This document shows, one piece after another, positions 46,818-58,536 of a DNA stretch of 64,000 bases. Source of the stretch: Hirudo medicinalis (taxonomy: Eukaryota > Annelida > Clitellata > Hirudinida > Hirudinidae); NCBI GenBank assembly GCA_011800805.1, contig MPNW01000043.1, forward strand, positions 213,659 through 277,658. Direction: 5' to 3'. Numbering within the stretch: position 1 is the first letter of the stretch; each line of letters starts with the position of its first letter. A program made the translations under genes and the position numbers. Below the pieces are notes generated by a model that did not search any database, had not been told where the DNA came from, and was given only the letters and a program-made list of their open reading frames with translations.

Positions 46818-49800
46818 TCACTTTAACTTCCTTGCTTTTTTCCTTTTAATTTTTTTCACCTGAACCCCCTTTCCAAACCAACCAGGAGTAACCAAGGAAG
46901 GTACCTCTTCAACCCTTCTTTCCTTTTGGTCCTCTTCCATGCTGTGATTATCGGATGCACTGATGACCTCTTCGATACTCTCGTAATCACAATCAAAGGT
47001 TATCAGGGGATTAAAGGGAGGATCGTTGCTTTGAGAATCAATCGATTCATTTGAGGGGGGAGGAGTCATGGAGGAGCAAATGGAAAACGACACAAGTTCC
47101 CTGTTTAAAGTTTGTCCCTCTGCTGCATCCTGGGGAATGCTGTAACAGGATTCAGAGGTCTCTTCTGTTATGGAAAATTCAGCATGGACATCAACAGAAT
47201 TCTCATCAAATTTGTCTTCAGAACTTTCATGATCTTGTGAAGCTTGTTCATTGTTTGTTCTACTATCCATGCAATCAACCAATAAGTCTGACCTTGAACT
47301 TGATGGAGTGACGAATGTACTCAATTCAAATGCTGCAGTCTTTTCAGGTTCCTCGAGCCTCATAACCTTGATAGGAATGCCGGACGTACTCACATCCGAT
47401 CTTCTCTTACCCTGGACAAAAAACTGTCTGATCTTTGCAAGTCTTATGGGTTGCCTTCTTATTTCGCCTTGGGCTTCATTGATGCAATAATGAGATTGCA
47501 TGAAGCTGGCCAAAGAGTCTTCGTCGTAAGATGAAACGGCTTCTTCATCGCCTTCGGATTGCATCGAGGCACTTTTCAGAGCAAACTTCCTCCTCTGTGT
47601 TCTCATCCTGAGATCTTCTGCTGATTTTTTAACAAAACCATTAGGCAGTGGAAGAATGGCCTTGGATGTTGTGTTCAACTCATGAGGTGAAAGTGAAGTT
47701 GAGAGGTGGAAAAGTGGATCCGAGTGCCTGATAAAGAAAAAATCAAATTAAGTTTTAATAGAAACAATCCATCCAAAGTAACACTTTTAATTGTTTGCAG
47801 TCAAACCAAAGTTAACTGAACTCATTTATCAGGCTCACTCCTTGCTTCAAAATTGTAATAATTTGAGTTAACAAAAACTCACTTGTCGTAGAGAGGTACG
47901 TCGATGCCGAGGTATTTAGTCAAGTTCTTCATTACATCGTCACACTTACCTATCAATTATAAAATGCAACGTGGTTGAATAGGGTGATGTACTTTAATCT
48001 ACTTAACAAAGTAGACGGCCATAGGATGATTCACAGGATGATTTAATATTCTTATTTCTGAAGTGATGAAACAAATATGACAAGGCTCAAATTCATCAAA
48101 TGCATAAATAAAATCAACCTATGTTGATGTAGTTAACAATATTGGATATTATGATTCATAATCTGACATTGCCACATGCATTATGCCAAGGGCGCTCGAC
48201 CGCCTAGGTTGTGTCTTTTCATGAGAGTGCGAGTGGCAAAGCAAGCCCATGACAAACACTACGTACTAAAATGTTCCTCCAGCACATCCCACAGAAAGGG
48301 AACCATCTAATACTACTACTCCTTTATATCATTATTTAAATGCACCATTTAACACAAGTACCACTATTAAAGTCATCAATAGTATAACATTGGTCGTCAT
48401 CGTCCATTGCGACACCCATCACAGCATCAACAAATGAGAATTACTTTTACCATTTATTTTCAACTCGGCCTTTTTATCTTTCGGAGTCCATTGTAGGTTG
48501 ACAATAACAAGTCTGGGATGCTCATCCAATGGTTTGTGATTTGCCCACAGACAGGCATACTTCTTCAAAACCTTTAATTTACATTTGAACCAATTCTTAG
48601 TTACAAGCTTTTGCTGCTCATTCAAACGTACATGTTTCAAATTTAGAAAAACTTGCAAGTATAATTTTGGCAGTCATTTATTATACAAGCAAGTTCAGCA
48701 GCATCTAACAAGCTTGAAATAACAAATTTATATTCATTCAGCATGAAAACATTGGAATCGTTTTCAATTCCCACCTTTAGACTGCTACCAAGACATAAAA
48801 TCACATCAGCTTTGTTGGCAGCATTTGTTGCCTGTTAACAAAAATTTGATTTATTGACATCTTAGAGTTGATTTGTGCTTAAGTTTTATTGACAAAAGTT
48901 AACCAATAATGACAATAATAAGCACACAATATTAATCAGCTCGTAATTCTGGTTATTAAAAAATATATAAATATTTGGAAATAAACAGCATAATAATATT
49001 TTGAAAATATTTTGAAAATATTATTAACATTGTTATGAATAATAAGGTATTTAATAATCATCTAAGAGATGAATTGATGAATCACAATATATGTTGTTAC
49101 TTGTTGCCAGTTGTGAGGAGATTGGAATGGACTTTTCTCCCCGAAATGAATGATCGTGTCGAGGAGGGGAGACTTGCACTTGTGACAAATGCGTCCGGTC
49201 TTGTGACGCCTCATACCCGTCCTCTCTGTGACGTCGAAGAGTCTCAGGTACTCCCTCGTAGGTTGACAGTTTCTACAAACCTGCAGCAATTGCATTTCAA
49301 TAAGTGATCATACATCATCTAAAAGTCAGCTTAATGCTATTGTTGTTTGACAGTATAATATATTAGTATATAGTATATAGTATATTTAGTATATATGTAT
49401 ATATTTATAGTATATATAGTATATTTGCAAATTATAGATAAATTAATTGAGCCCATCTTCCTCATGGCCTCAATGCACATACTCCCGCATACACTCATAA
49501 ATAATTCTCCATTGATTTTCAATAGCACTTAAACAAAGAACAATAATTACCTTTACAGTTACAATTTATGTTACTTATTTAATTAGCAGATTTAATAACA
49601 GAAGAAATTGTTGGCATATAAGAATACCAAATAGCCATACAACCTCGAGGAACATGTTGCCATGGAGTTCTGAAAGGGCCAACCTGGGCAGACCACTTCT
49701 GAGGTGAAGACCATCACAGTTCTGAGACACCACCCTCTTCACCTGCAGTCAAAGTTCACTGACGATTCACAGAATTAGTCACTGACCATTGTCATTTCAT

Positions 49801-51703
49801 CTAGTCATTTTACATATTGAAGACTATCAATTTAATTCTAGAAAATCTCTTCCAATATGATTTTATTATTATTTATTTATTATCAACTTCGGTCAAAGGG
49901 TCTTTCGACTTCTTACATGACCGAGTGTACGCAAGAAAACTATATGTAGGTGAGGTTTGATTGATTTAAGTTAATTTCACAAATAGCTGAGTCAAAAACT
50001 TATGTTTAATGTTATCATTTTCAATATTGTTATCATTACCAATACCATAATCATTATCATTATCATTATACAAATCAACACTGGAAAACCTTTTACCAAA
50101 AACAAATGCAGTGTTTACAGGTCCACAAAATACAAATAAGGAGATGAGAAACTCACACCCACACATAATTTTAACACAAAAAGCAAACATAATTCCTGTC
50201 AATTACTTCAATTTTTTTTTCAGAAATGTGATTCAACAAAAGTATTTTATTCAAACACCTACATAAAAAGGCGTTTATGTCGATCCACACATTAATGATG
50301 GATGCACAGCAAAATTAAAAAAAAGTAGTTCCAGACTCCATTATTAGTTGATGTTTCAACAAAGATGACAAGACACACTAATTCTCACTACTGAGTAATA
50401 CTCACATAGCCTTTCCTATAGAGTTCAGCAATTGCCATGTGAGTATAAGTTGGTTCAGCTAAGCTGAGGTCAGTAGTCCTGAGAATTGTGAAAGAGTTTG
50501 TGATAAAAAAACAAATTTTTGAGTAACAAGATTTTAGCTAAAATTAATAACAAAAAATAATTAAAGACTGTGATGTTTTTAATATATTCAAGGAAATGCC
50601 ATTGATGCCAAAAATGTCAATAACTTTCTAATTATGAGCTGACTAAAGATAACTGATGCGGTTGTAATAATAATAATCATTCAAATCAGCGATCAGATGG
50701 AAGAATTGGCTTCATTATTACTTGGCATAAATAGAAAGCTGATTAGTCCAGCAAAAGCTTAAAATTGTAACTTCATACAATTCCATAATGCATCAACATA
50801 TTCAAAGAATTCACCTGCACTCCTTGCCTTGCTTGAGTAGCGTCCACACACCCTGGGGGCCGCGATAGTCGGGAATCGAAGCAGCCTAAAGCCATGACCG
50901 ACATTAAATTGGAGAACCCGTAATTGTTATTCATAATGAATGGCCGATTATTTAAACAAAATATCCACATTTAATACATCTTTAAAAAGCAATCATTAAC
51001 AATTAATGAGAAAATCTAACAGTGCTTATGCCTGCCCCTGTGTAAATAACCAACGATCGAGATTCTTCTACAATTGAGGCCAATCTTTTGCATTTTCCTT
51101 CCAACTCTGATGCAACATCTTCCACCTGAAGTTGATGCAGAATCAAATTAATATGAAATGTATATTATCAAACACTGAACAAAAACAAAATGAAACATTC
51201 ATGGCTTGAGGAAAATAATCAGTTCAAACTTTTCACTCTATTTCACAATTATTAAAAGTTAGGTTCACTTCTATGTAGTCTATCAAAAAGATAGAGAACA
51301 AATAAACATTTGTTTATACATATTAAGACAATAACTGATGCTGTGGCTTCCTAAATTGTTATGTAGTTTGTTGAAGAGATCCATGTGAAATGTTTAAGTA
51401 TATAAACCTCCTGCTCCCTCTCCTTAACCAGCTTATTGTTGACGCTTCTCTTGCAGAGAAATGTCACGATTCCAGGATTCTTTTGCAAGGTTTCTAACTC
51501 TTCAGTAGTCCTAGCTACCACATCCTTCTTTAAGATTGATGAAATCTAAGCCAAAAATATTATTCTAAATCGTTCAATTTTTGAAAGATGATTTTAATAA
51601 ATAGAAAAAATTAACTCACCAATTTTGTCACCGCTTTGGCTTCAGTTTTAGCTAACTCTAAATCGATCGAAGCAACGCCTTCTAGTCTAGTTGATCTTCT
51701 CAT
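46818..51703 (-). CDS. SIRT7: Sirtuin-7 NAD-dependent deacylase
   Basis: Eleven exons (51620-51703, 51408-51545, 51021-51125, 50815-50885, 50406-50478, 49644-49742, 49101-49280, 48775-48831, 48451-48571, 47883-47949, 46818-47727) join to 634 residues. The Rossmann core has [18 protein letters not shown], the catalytic [14 protein letters not shown] followed by ELHGN, and LCLGSSLKV. The zinc site uses CRNC and [19 protein letters not shown] and [10 protein letters not shown] are diagnostic for class IV SIRT7 rather than SIRT6. Known role: a nucleolar and chromatin deacylase (H3K18ac) that supports rDNA transcription. The last exon encodes a tail of about 300 residues, rich in S, E and D, far longer than in the human protein (about 400 residues in total). 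It still ends in the conserved basic tip ([18 protein letters not shown]). The N-terminus is shorter and less conserved; the start at 51703 is the only ATG in phase in that exon. Confidence 0.95.
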
Positions 51704-53283
51704 CGTTATCCGTTTCAAAAATAATATATTTTAAATGGTAAATGATTCCAAGCTATTAGCCGATATAATCCAGAAGATAAAGCCCCAGAAGTAGTGCGTC
51801 CTAGCAATCCAATTCCTTTATTTACGTAGCTATTTCACAACTGACCACTAAAATTGAGTCTGCTGATCCAGTAAAACGTATCTTTTCTGAAATTTCTTGA
51901 AAATTACAATTAAAATTTGCCACGATTATAGTCACAAAGTGAAATCCAAGAGGATTCATGCCACAACATTACAGTTTCTAAAAAGCACTTATTTATCCTG
52001 TGGTTGAAGCTAAACTCATCCAAAGGTTTAGAAATTATAATTTTTGATGGATACCAAAGCAAATTTTTGCTAGTACTTAATATTTTCAAGATCAATTCAC
52101 TCAGAAATCGGTTTTATTTTCCTGTTCGTATAGCTAAAGCTAGAACATAAGTAATACAAGTCAGGAACATCTCAGAACAGTTAGACATCGAAGGACCTCA
52201 ACATTTAATTAAAAAGCTTCCAATTCGCCATGGACGAAGACTTTGTAAAATCCTTGTGAAATTAATGTGTGAAACTGCATTGCTCACCGGGATATACAAA
52301 AGTTCACAAATAATGTTCATGGCGATAAGTTATAAAGAAAAAAATTGTTAAAACTATAAAGGTTCTACACGAAAGTTATTTATCATTTCAACATACTGTC
52401 CATAATTTTTTCATATATTATTCATAGGAAAATTAAACTATCATATCACTCTAAGCTTTTGACAACTTTAATGAAACCGACGATAAATTATTCAGCATCA
52501 AAACGCTTTTTTGGCCTAAATGTTGTTCTTCAAAGTAACCCTGACAGGCACCTCTTAACAAATCCAGAAATCGCATCTATTTTGCTTTGCCTTTGCAAAA
52601 GATAAGCCTCGGTTAAGGCTAATAGGTAACGCTTACTTTTATAGCATACTCATGCTAATAATGCAAATCGAAAACTTCACAGCAGTCTCCCAACCAACCA
52701 GTCACCTACTCCGAAATTTACAATTTCTGCAACGCCATCCTCTTGAAAAATATTTCTTAACTTTAAAGAATCCATCAAGCTTGCTGAGCCCCCCCCCCCG
52801 ATTTCAAAACTGCAGTAAGCAAAGCCATTCAAAAACAATAACATAGAAGTACAGCTATCAAATTCATCCATCCAAGCATCTGACATTGAACTTGGGCTAA
52901 ATTCTTTCATTCTAGAGAATGAATCCTGTTTCTTTTGCACTATCTTCCAACCAGTCTGGAATATCTTATCAATAAGGAATATCAATATCTTCCCCCTAAA
53001 CGTTTCATAAAAATTAATCCATAAATCTATAATATGCCAACTCAATGCTTGACAAGCAGACTTTGAAATAATTGGCAATATTTCAAGCATCTCATAAGTC
53101 AGCAATTAATTGCAAAAAATACAAGCACAAATTGCAAGTACAACTGACAAATTATCCATGCAACTAAAATGAAAGATAACGGAGCAAAGGTTATTTTTTT
53201 ATTACATGAAATTCTCAGGCAAAAACTGCTCCTTGCCAATTTATCTAAATTTAAAATATATTCAATGGTTAATTTGTAATAAA
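51704..53283. other. Spacer between SIRT7 and QTMAN
   Basis: The left part should hold the SIRT7 promoter. A minus-strand open frame of about 140 codons at 52677-53105 includes a run of C bases read as glycines. It lacks splice-site or family support, so I treat it as chance or as 3' untranslated sequence of QTMAN. Confidence 0.35.
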
Positions 53284-54967
53284 CTAATGTATGAGTCTTT
53301 TAGGTTTGTCCAGCTGTATTGGTCCAGATTCAACTAAAAATATTATTGAAAACTTTATAAATATAATCACTTCGAAACAAGGAACAACTTTTAAACGATA
53401 ACCCACATCCAGCTTTTGATTCCTCACCAAGTTAGGATTGGAACAATATTCTTCCAATCTCTTCAATAATGCCAAATCATCTCCATAAAGATGTTCAGCT
53501 GTAAAACAAACCTCATATCAACTTAAAGAACTCCACAATTTAAACTCGACACCAATGGCATTACCAGACACTCATTACAATGCACTAACATCATCAATGT
53601 CATTATAAAACTTCAGTAACAACCTCATTAAAAGTAAAAAAAATGAAATGCTTCTACCTAATTTTTATCTTATTAACTCAGACAACAATAACTCTACCAC
53701 TCACCATTAAATATTTCAGGATAAACAAGCTTGTTTGGGCACAAAGGATAACAGCCACAATAAACTGCTTCCAACCTTAATACAGCAAGATATTAAATAA
53801 TGACGACTCTCAAATTAAAGACAAAAACCAACATGGCCACTCCAAAGAACTCATGATTAGCTGTGGAAACCACAACATCACATTTGCAAAGAAGTTCATG
53901 ATATGACACTTTGCTTTCAATAAAACCCCAATGCTTTATATGTGTACTCAGAAGTGACTTGTATTTCTCAAATAGATCTGAAATTTCAAAAGGTGCTGGC
54001 TTTAAGTTAATGTTCATAACCTAATCAAAACAAACCATTGGTGTCAGAAAAACTTTGTCCCAGTATATAAACATTGAACTTATTTTGATTCGAGTGGAGT
54101 CGACCAAGAACATCAAAAAACATTTCTGGATTTTTGTCATGCTCCCTGAACCAATACAAAAATTAAACATAAAATGAAAAACCTGAATCACAATAAATAG
54201 AAATTAGTATTAACCATCTGTGAGGCCAAACAATATTCAAAATGTCTTCGTTGGATGAGGATAAAATCTCTCTATTCACATTGATTGGAAATTCAATTGG
54301 AAAATACAACACACTACATTTTGGAGTGATCAACTCTCTGATGTCTTTTGGTCGATAATCGGGCATTAGTTTGAGGAAGGTTTTTATGGAGTTCAAAAAT
54401 GATGACTTGTTGAATTCAGAGTTGAAAATGATAACATCAGCAACCATACTAAATAAAAGGTCATTAAATTTTTATCAAAAAATAATAATGGATATGAATA
54501 AATAATGAAAAATAAATACCATGTAAGAATTTGATTATAGCCATATTGAAAATCTCTTTCCTGTTGCTTCCTGATTGGATAAACCAACTGATTTTCATGG
54601 AAATAAACAATTTTTAGCAAATCTCTCAGATCAGATCTGAGAGCTATTAGTTCTGCTAGGTTAAGTACAGAACTGCAAAAGAGAACTCTGCAAATGTTCA
54701 AGGAGTAATTTGAATCATAATAATCACATGATTAAGAAAGTAACACAGCAACCGCAATCAAACAGATCAAAAATGATCAAGAATGAATACCTAAACTGGT
54801 GTTTTCTTGGAATAACTGAGGAAAAATGAAGAGCACTTGTCCTTGCTCTCCAATGCCATTTTTTTGCTGTTTGTGTGAAGAGTGAACATTCAGAAACATC
54901 CCTAACCAGGAGATCAATCAACTGCTTGTGTGAACCTCCATAAAAAGGTTCTATTAAAAGCACCCTT
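53284..54967 (-). CDS. QTMAN: tRNA-queuosine mannosyltransferase (QTMAN/GTDC1), 5' end not located
   Basis: Exons 54791-54967, 54520-54687, 54215-54448, 54036-54145, 53833-53977, 53705-53775, 53403-53498 and a tentative last exon 53284-53333 join in phase. The sequence matches GTDC1/QTMAN throughout: [84 protein letters not shown]. The family is a GT4-type glycosyltransferase that adds mannose to queuosine-34 of tRNA-Asp. The first visible exon begins after an acceptor at 54968-54970, so a short initiating exon must lie further right, possibly beyond the retroelement at 55011-55926. The expected C-terminal FSW motif region is not evident, so the last exon may be wrong. Confidence 0.9.
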
Positions 54968-55010
54968 CTGTAATATATGTATATACACAAGTTTTATATA
55001 TATATACACA

Positions 55011-55063
55011 CACAAGTTTTGTTTCTCAATGCACTGTCTTTTTGGAGGTGCCTTTAATATCAC
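55011..55063 (+). repeat. Left arm of inverted repeat
   Basis: Starts cacaagttttgtttctcaat. Pairs with 55873-55926, with one substitution and one single-base indel visible by eye. Confidence 0.92.
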
Positions 55064-55872
55064 AAGATTTGACAGAAGCATTATTCTATAGAGACTGTAC
55101 AACCACTGAATCAGGAATTACAGGATGACCATCAACTGTTGATACAAATTTACTGGTGCCAACCTTCATACTGACTTTGATGGGAAAGCTAACACAATTA
55201 AACAAGGATAAGGTGCCATTGGTGAAATCTTTCTGCATAATAATGCAAGGCTTTTCTCGAGAGATTTATAAGGCTTCATACAGTTTAAGCCTTGAAGGAC
55301 AACGTTCGGTGTGCAAAACGTCTGTGTTATCATAAAGAAGTCCTCTATTCATATGAATCTGATGAGTCCTCAAATGTTCCTTAATACTGCCCCCTTGGAC
55401 ATGCATTGTCAACCTTCTTGCCAGTATTTTTCTTGTGTGTCCAATGTAACAGTGCAGTGTATCATGTAAATCTATAAACAATATTGCTTTGTTTTACTTT
55501 GTTGGTACAATTGGCTGGACTATTTTTCATGATAAGGTTATGAGTAGTCAGATTGTTATAATATATAGAATTTCAAATTAGAATTTCTTTCTATAGGCTT
55601 CACTTTATCACAAATTATTTTCCTAATGATGTTTTCTTCTATCTTATAATTTGCATGCATCTGACTTTTATAAAACAATTTGATATCATGAGCAGAATCC
55701 TTCTTTTGAGAACCATCTCTTTGAGAAAATCTAAAGTTCAAATATTTGTTGAGGCAAGAGTCAAACACAGTATTTGTAAATCCATTATTATTAATAAGAA
55801 TATTATTATTATTATTATTATTATCCATTATCAATAGTTGTCGAATTCTTTGAATTTCATCTTTTCATGATG

Positions 55873-55926
55873 GTGATATTAAAGACACCTCCAACAAAGA
55901 CAGTGCATTGAGAAACAAAACTTGTG
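55873..55926 (-). repeat. Right arm of inverted repeat
   Basis: Reverse complement of 55011-55063 apart from one substitution and one indel. Similarity ends abruptly on both sides. Confidence 0.92.
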
Positions 55927-56621
55927 TAGTATTTGGAAAAACTGGAGTCTCAGATGTTAATACCGTTTTATAAATAAAAGCACCAAGTTTAATAAGTTAT
56001 AAATACCACCGACTAACATTATCTCCAGGTATACGATTTCTCTCACAAATAGACAATTTAAATAAACAGTACACCGAGCAAATTATTCACAACTATCAAA
56101 TAAAAACATCTCTTTTGAAGATCAATCTGTTCCCATGCTTCATCTCGTCAATCGAAACCAAAAACATTCAACCACTTTAAATATGAAATATGCTCATGTC
56201 ATTTGTAATATCATAAAAAATTGACTAACGAATCCATGATCCAAACGAACGTCAAAAACCCCCCTCATCTCGATTCTCCAATTTCACCCAAATATTGAAG
56301 TTTATTTCAGTTAATACTTTTTAAAAATTTGTAACAATTACTAATAACAAATTAATTTACTTAACCCGAGTATTATTGTTTGTTAAGTATGCGTTAAACA
56401 CAAAGAAATTGCGTAACTTTACTCAAGACTAGAAATAAAAGTAATTTTTATTTACTTTAATTGCAGTTATAATTTAAAAAGTTTACATTTAATTTAAATA
56501 AAAATTGTTTTGTAAAATAATTAATTCTCTTTTAATATCATTGTTATTTACAAAGCATCGTTTCCTACTTTCGTTAATGAGAGTATTTGAGCGGGATTAG
56601 GCTTCGATTTATTTGAGAAAG
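55927..56621. promoter_or_regulatory. Upstream region of SNRPG, probably shared with QTMAN
   Basis: SNRPG is transcribed rightward, and QTMAN leftward if its missing first exon lies here, which would make this a bidirectional promoter. The sequence is AT-rich and no core element is obvious. Confidence 0.3.
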
Positions 56622-57081
56622 ATGAGCAAGGCGCACCCTCCAGAGTTGAAGAAGTAAGCTCGAGTTTTTTGAACTTGTAAGCCCTCAATCGATGTTATGA
56701 CCTATTTATTTATTTTTTAGGTTCATGGATAAGAAGCTCCAGCGTTAGCATTTTGATTTGATTTTCAGACTTACATTAATGCGGGTTTACGTTTTTTGCT
56801 TTATTATGTTTCTAGTTCGCCTTAATGGCAGCAGAGTTGTTACTGGTGTTTTGAGAGGATTTGACCCGTTCATGAATCTTGTGATTGACGAAGCATTCGA
56901 AGAACTTAAAAACGGCGAGAAGAATGCTCTGGGAATGGTGGTAAGTATTATATCAGTCACCACTAACATGGTTTAAAGAACGTTGACAAAACGATTAAAG
57001 ACTTAATTTTGAATATCTCATTCTCAGGTTGTCAGAGGAAACAGTGTTGGCCTATTAGAGGCTCTTGAGCGAATTGGATAA
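56622..57081 (+). CDS. SNRPG: Small nuclear ribonucleoprotein G (Sm G)
   Basis: Four exons (56622-56653, 56721-56743, 56816-56940, 57028-57081) give 77 residues, against 76 in human. The protein starts [17 protein letters not shown], and the Sm fold is complete: Sm1 motif [25 protein letters not shown] and Sm2 motif [19 protein letters not shown]. It is a core component of the heptameric Sm ring on U1, U2, U4 and U5 snRNAs, needed for snRNP assembly and splicing. Introns are short (67-87 bases), and the gene is very compact compared with its neighbours. Acceptors and donors are canonical throughout. Confidence 0.97.
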
Positions 57082-57319
57082 CCACAACTAGTGGCCGAAA
57101 TGACTGACTTGTTGTATTTTGCTTATGTATTATATGAATGTGGACAGTTGGATTGGTTCAATTCTTTTCTAGGTGTTCAGAAAGTTACAAACCATAAAGT
57201 CTCGTTGTCTATTCTCCAAAATAAAATTTGCCTTAGTTACCTGTAGCAGTTTCATGAGGGGTTGTCTGGAAACTCCACTCCACTATAAATATCAACCACT
57301 AAGTTACCATTCCATAAGT

Positions 57320-57498
57320 TTATTGCAAATGTTGGTTTAAGTGTATTAACACATTCCAAACAAAAGGCTTGTGATGACCTGCCAGATTCCTCCCAACACA
57401 ATTGTATGCAGGTGTTCCTAGATTGAAATCAGTGGCAAGTGCCATCACCATAAACTTGGGTTGGATGTACCTCATCTGGATATGTGGATTGTAACATC
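57320..57498 (-). CDS. Possible orphan terminal exon
   Basis: A strong acceptor (pyrimidine run then tag, at 57499-57501) opens a frame of about 59 codons ending at a stop at 57320. It reads CYNPHIQMRYIQPKFMVMAL, then GTPAYNCVGRNLAGHHKPFV. Composition looks coding, but I recognise no family and no donor partner. It lies about 1 kb downstream of the OTUD7 stop codon, so it could be an alternative last exon of that gene, part of its 3' untranslated region, or chance. Confidence 0.25.
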
Positions 57499-58536
57499 CT
57501 AAAAAAAAGAAATCTTTCACTGTAAAAACAATGTTAATTTTTACTTTGCATTGCCCTGTTAAAGTGCCTGACTTCTGATGGGTTTACGTTTTGTCGATTA
57601 TGTAATAATTTCAATTATAATCAAAAAAATCAGGGAAAATGATGTTAAAATTTGGTCGCATATAACTCATCATCAGTGGAACCAATTTCATGAACTCAAA
57701 CAGTAGATCAAGGTTCACATTTATACACTGATATGCCAGGTTGATAGTGAACGATGATTATCAATTTAACTTATGTACATCTGCAGAAGAAATAAATGTT
57801 TACTGAAGTAGAACAAAGAATCTCTCAGGCAAAAACTGAAGAGAGAAACTAATTTTATAAAAATTTTTGGGCAAAGAGCTATTTTATAATCAGTGACACT
57901 AATTACAAAAAGCTTGAGAATGGTTGTGTTGTGGCTTGCATCAAAGCACCAGGCACGTTCATAACTTAAACACTGGAAATGCAGCTGTATAAACCGTTCA
58001 ATAATTCTTGCGAGAAGGGAATGGACTAGACAATTAATAACAATGAAGAGCTCTTGATGCTTACACACGAATCATCTAAAGATATAAAAACAAAAACATT
58101 TATATATATAACAATTTCAAATGGTCAACTCAAAAATGATACCTCGACTGAAGCTTACTGCAAACATTCATTTCAGAACAATAAGAGTTTTTCAAATGAT
58201 TTGCATCCATCAAGTCATTTAAAATGTTTCAAGGTTGCTTTTCAAGTAAAAAACTCTATGAAAACTGAACAAATTAATCTCCCAGGTAAACAGAAGTGGC
58301 ATGACCTGCTTTTACACAGTGACTGAAACAGCCAAAAAAGGAATGGAAGAGATGAATCACATAAAAGCTAGTAACATCAGATGCAGGTCCTTTGCAGAAG
58401 AGAGGGTCAGTCTTCCATGAACTTATAGCACCCTTTAATTTAACTCTTAAAAATAGCAATACTTGAATTTACAATTTTAAACAATTGTCAGGGTGACTGA
58501 AGTCATTGTTAAACAGCTGGACCAACAAAACAGAAA
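57499..58536. other. 3' flank of OTUD7
   Basis: AT-rich sequence downstream of the OTUD7 stop; probably contains its 3' untranslated region. Open frames here are short and lack splice support. Confidence 0.3.

Larger units (their letters stand above)
55011..55926 (-). mobile_element. Truncated Penelope-like retroelement bounded by inverted repeats
   Basis: The minus strand encodes the C-terminal part of a Penelope-like element: a linker (FYKSQMHANYKIEENIIRKI, with DKVKPIE and LIMKNSPA; about 55500-55720) followed by a GIY-YIG endonuclease module (CYIGHTRKILARRLTMH, SIKEHLRTHQIHMNR, RLKLYEAL; about 55266-55460). Frame breaks separate the pieces, so it is not functional. The reverse transcriptase is missing. 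Both edges carry the same roughly 53-bp sequence in opposite orientation (55011-55063 and 55873-55926). It lies between the first visible QTMAN exon and SNRPG. Confidence 0.8.

Noticed and set aside
52677..53105. Minus-strand open frame of 142 codons
   Set aside because: No family resemblance, contains a C-run translated as glycines, and lies where the 3' untranslated region of QTMAN is expected.
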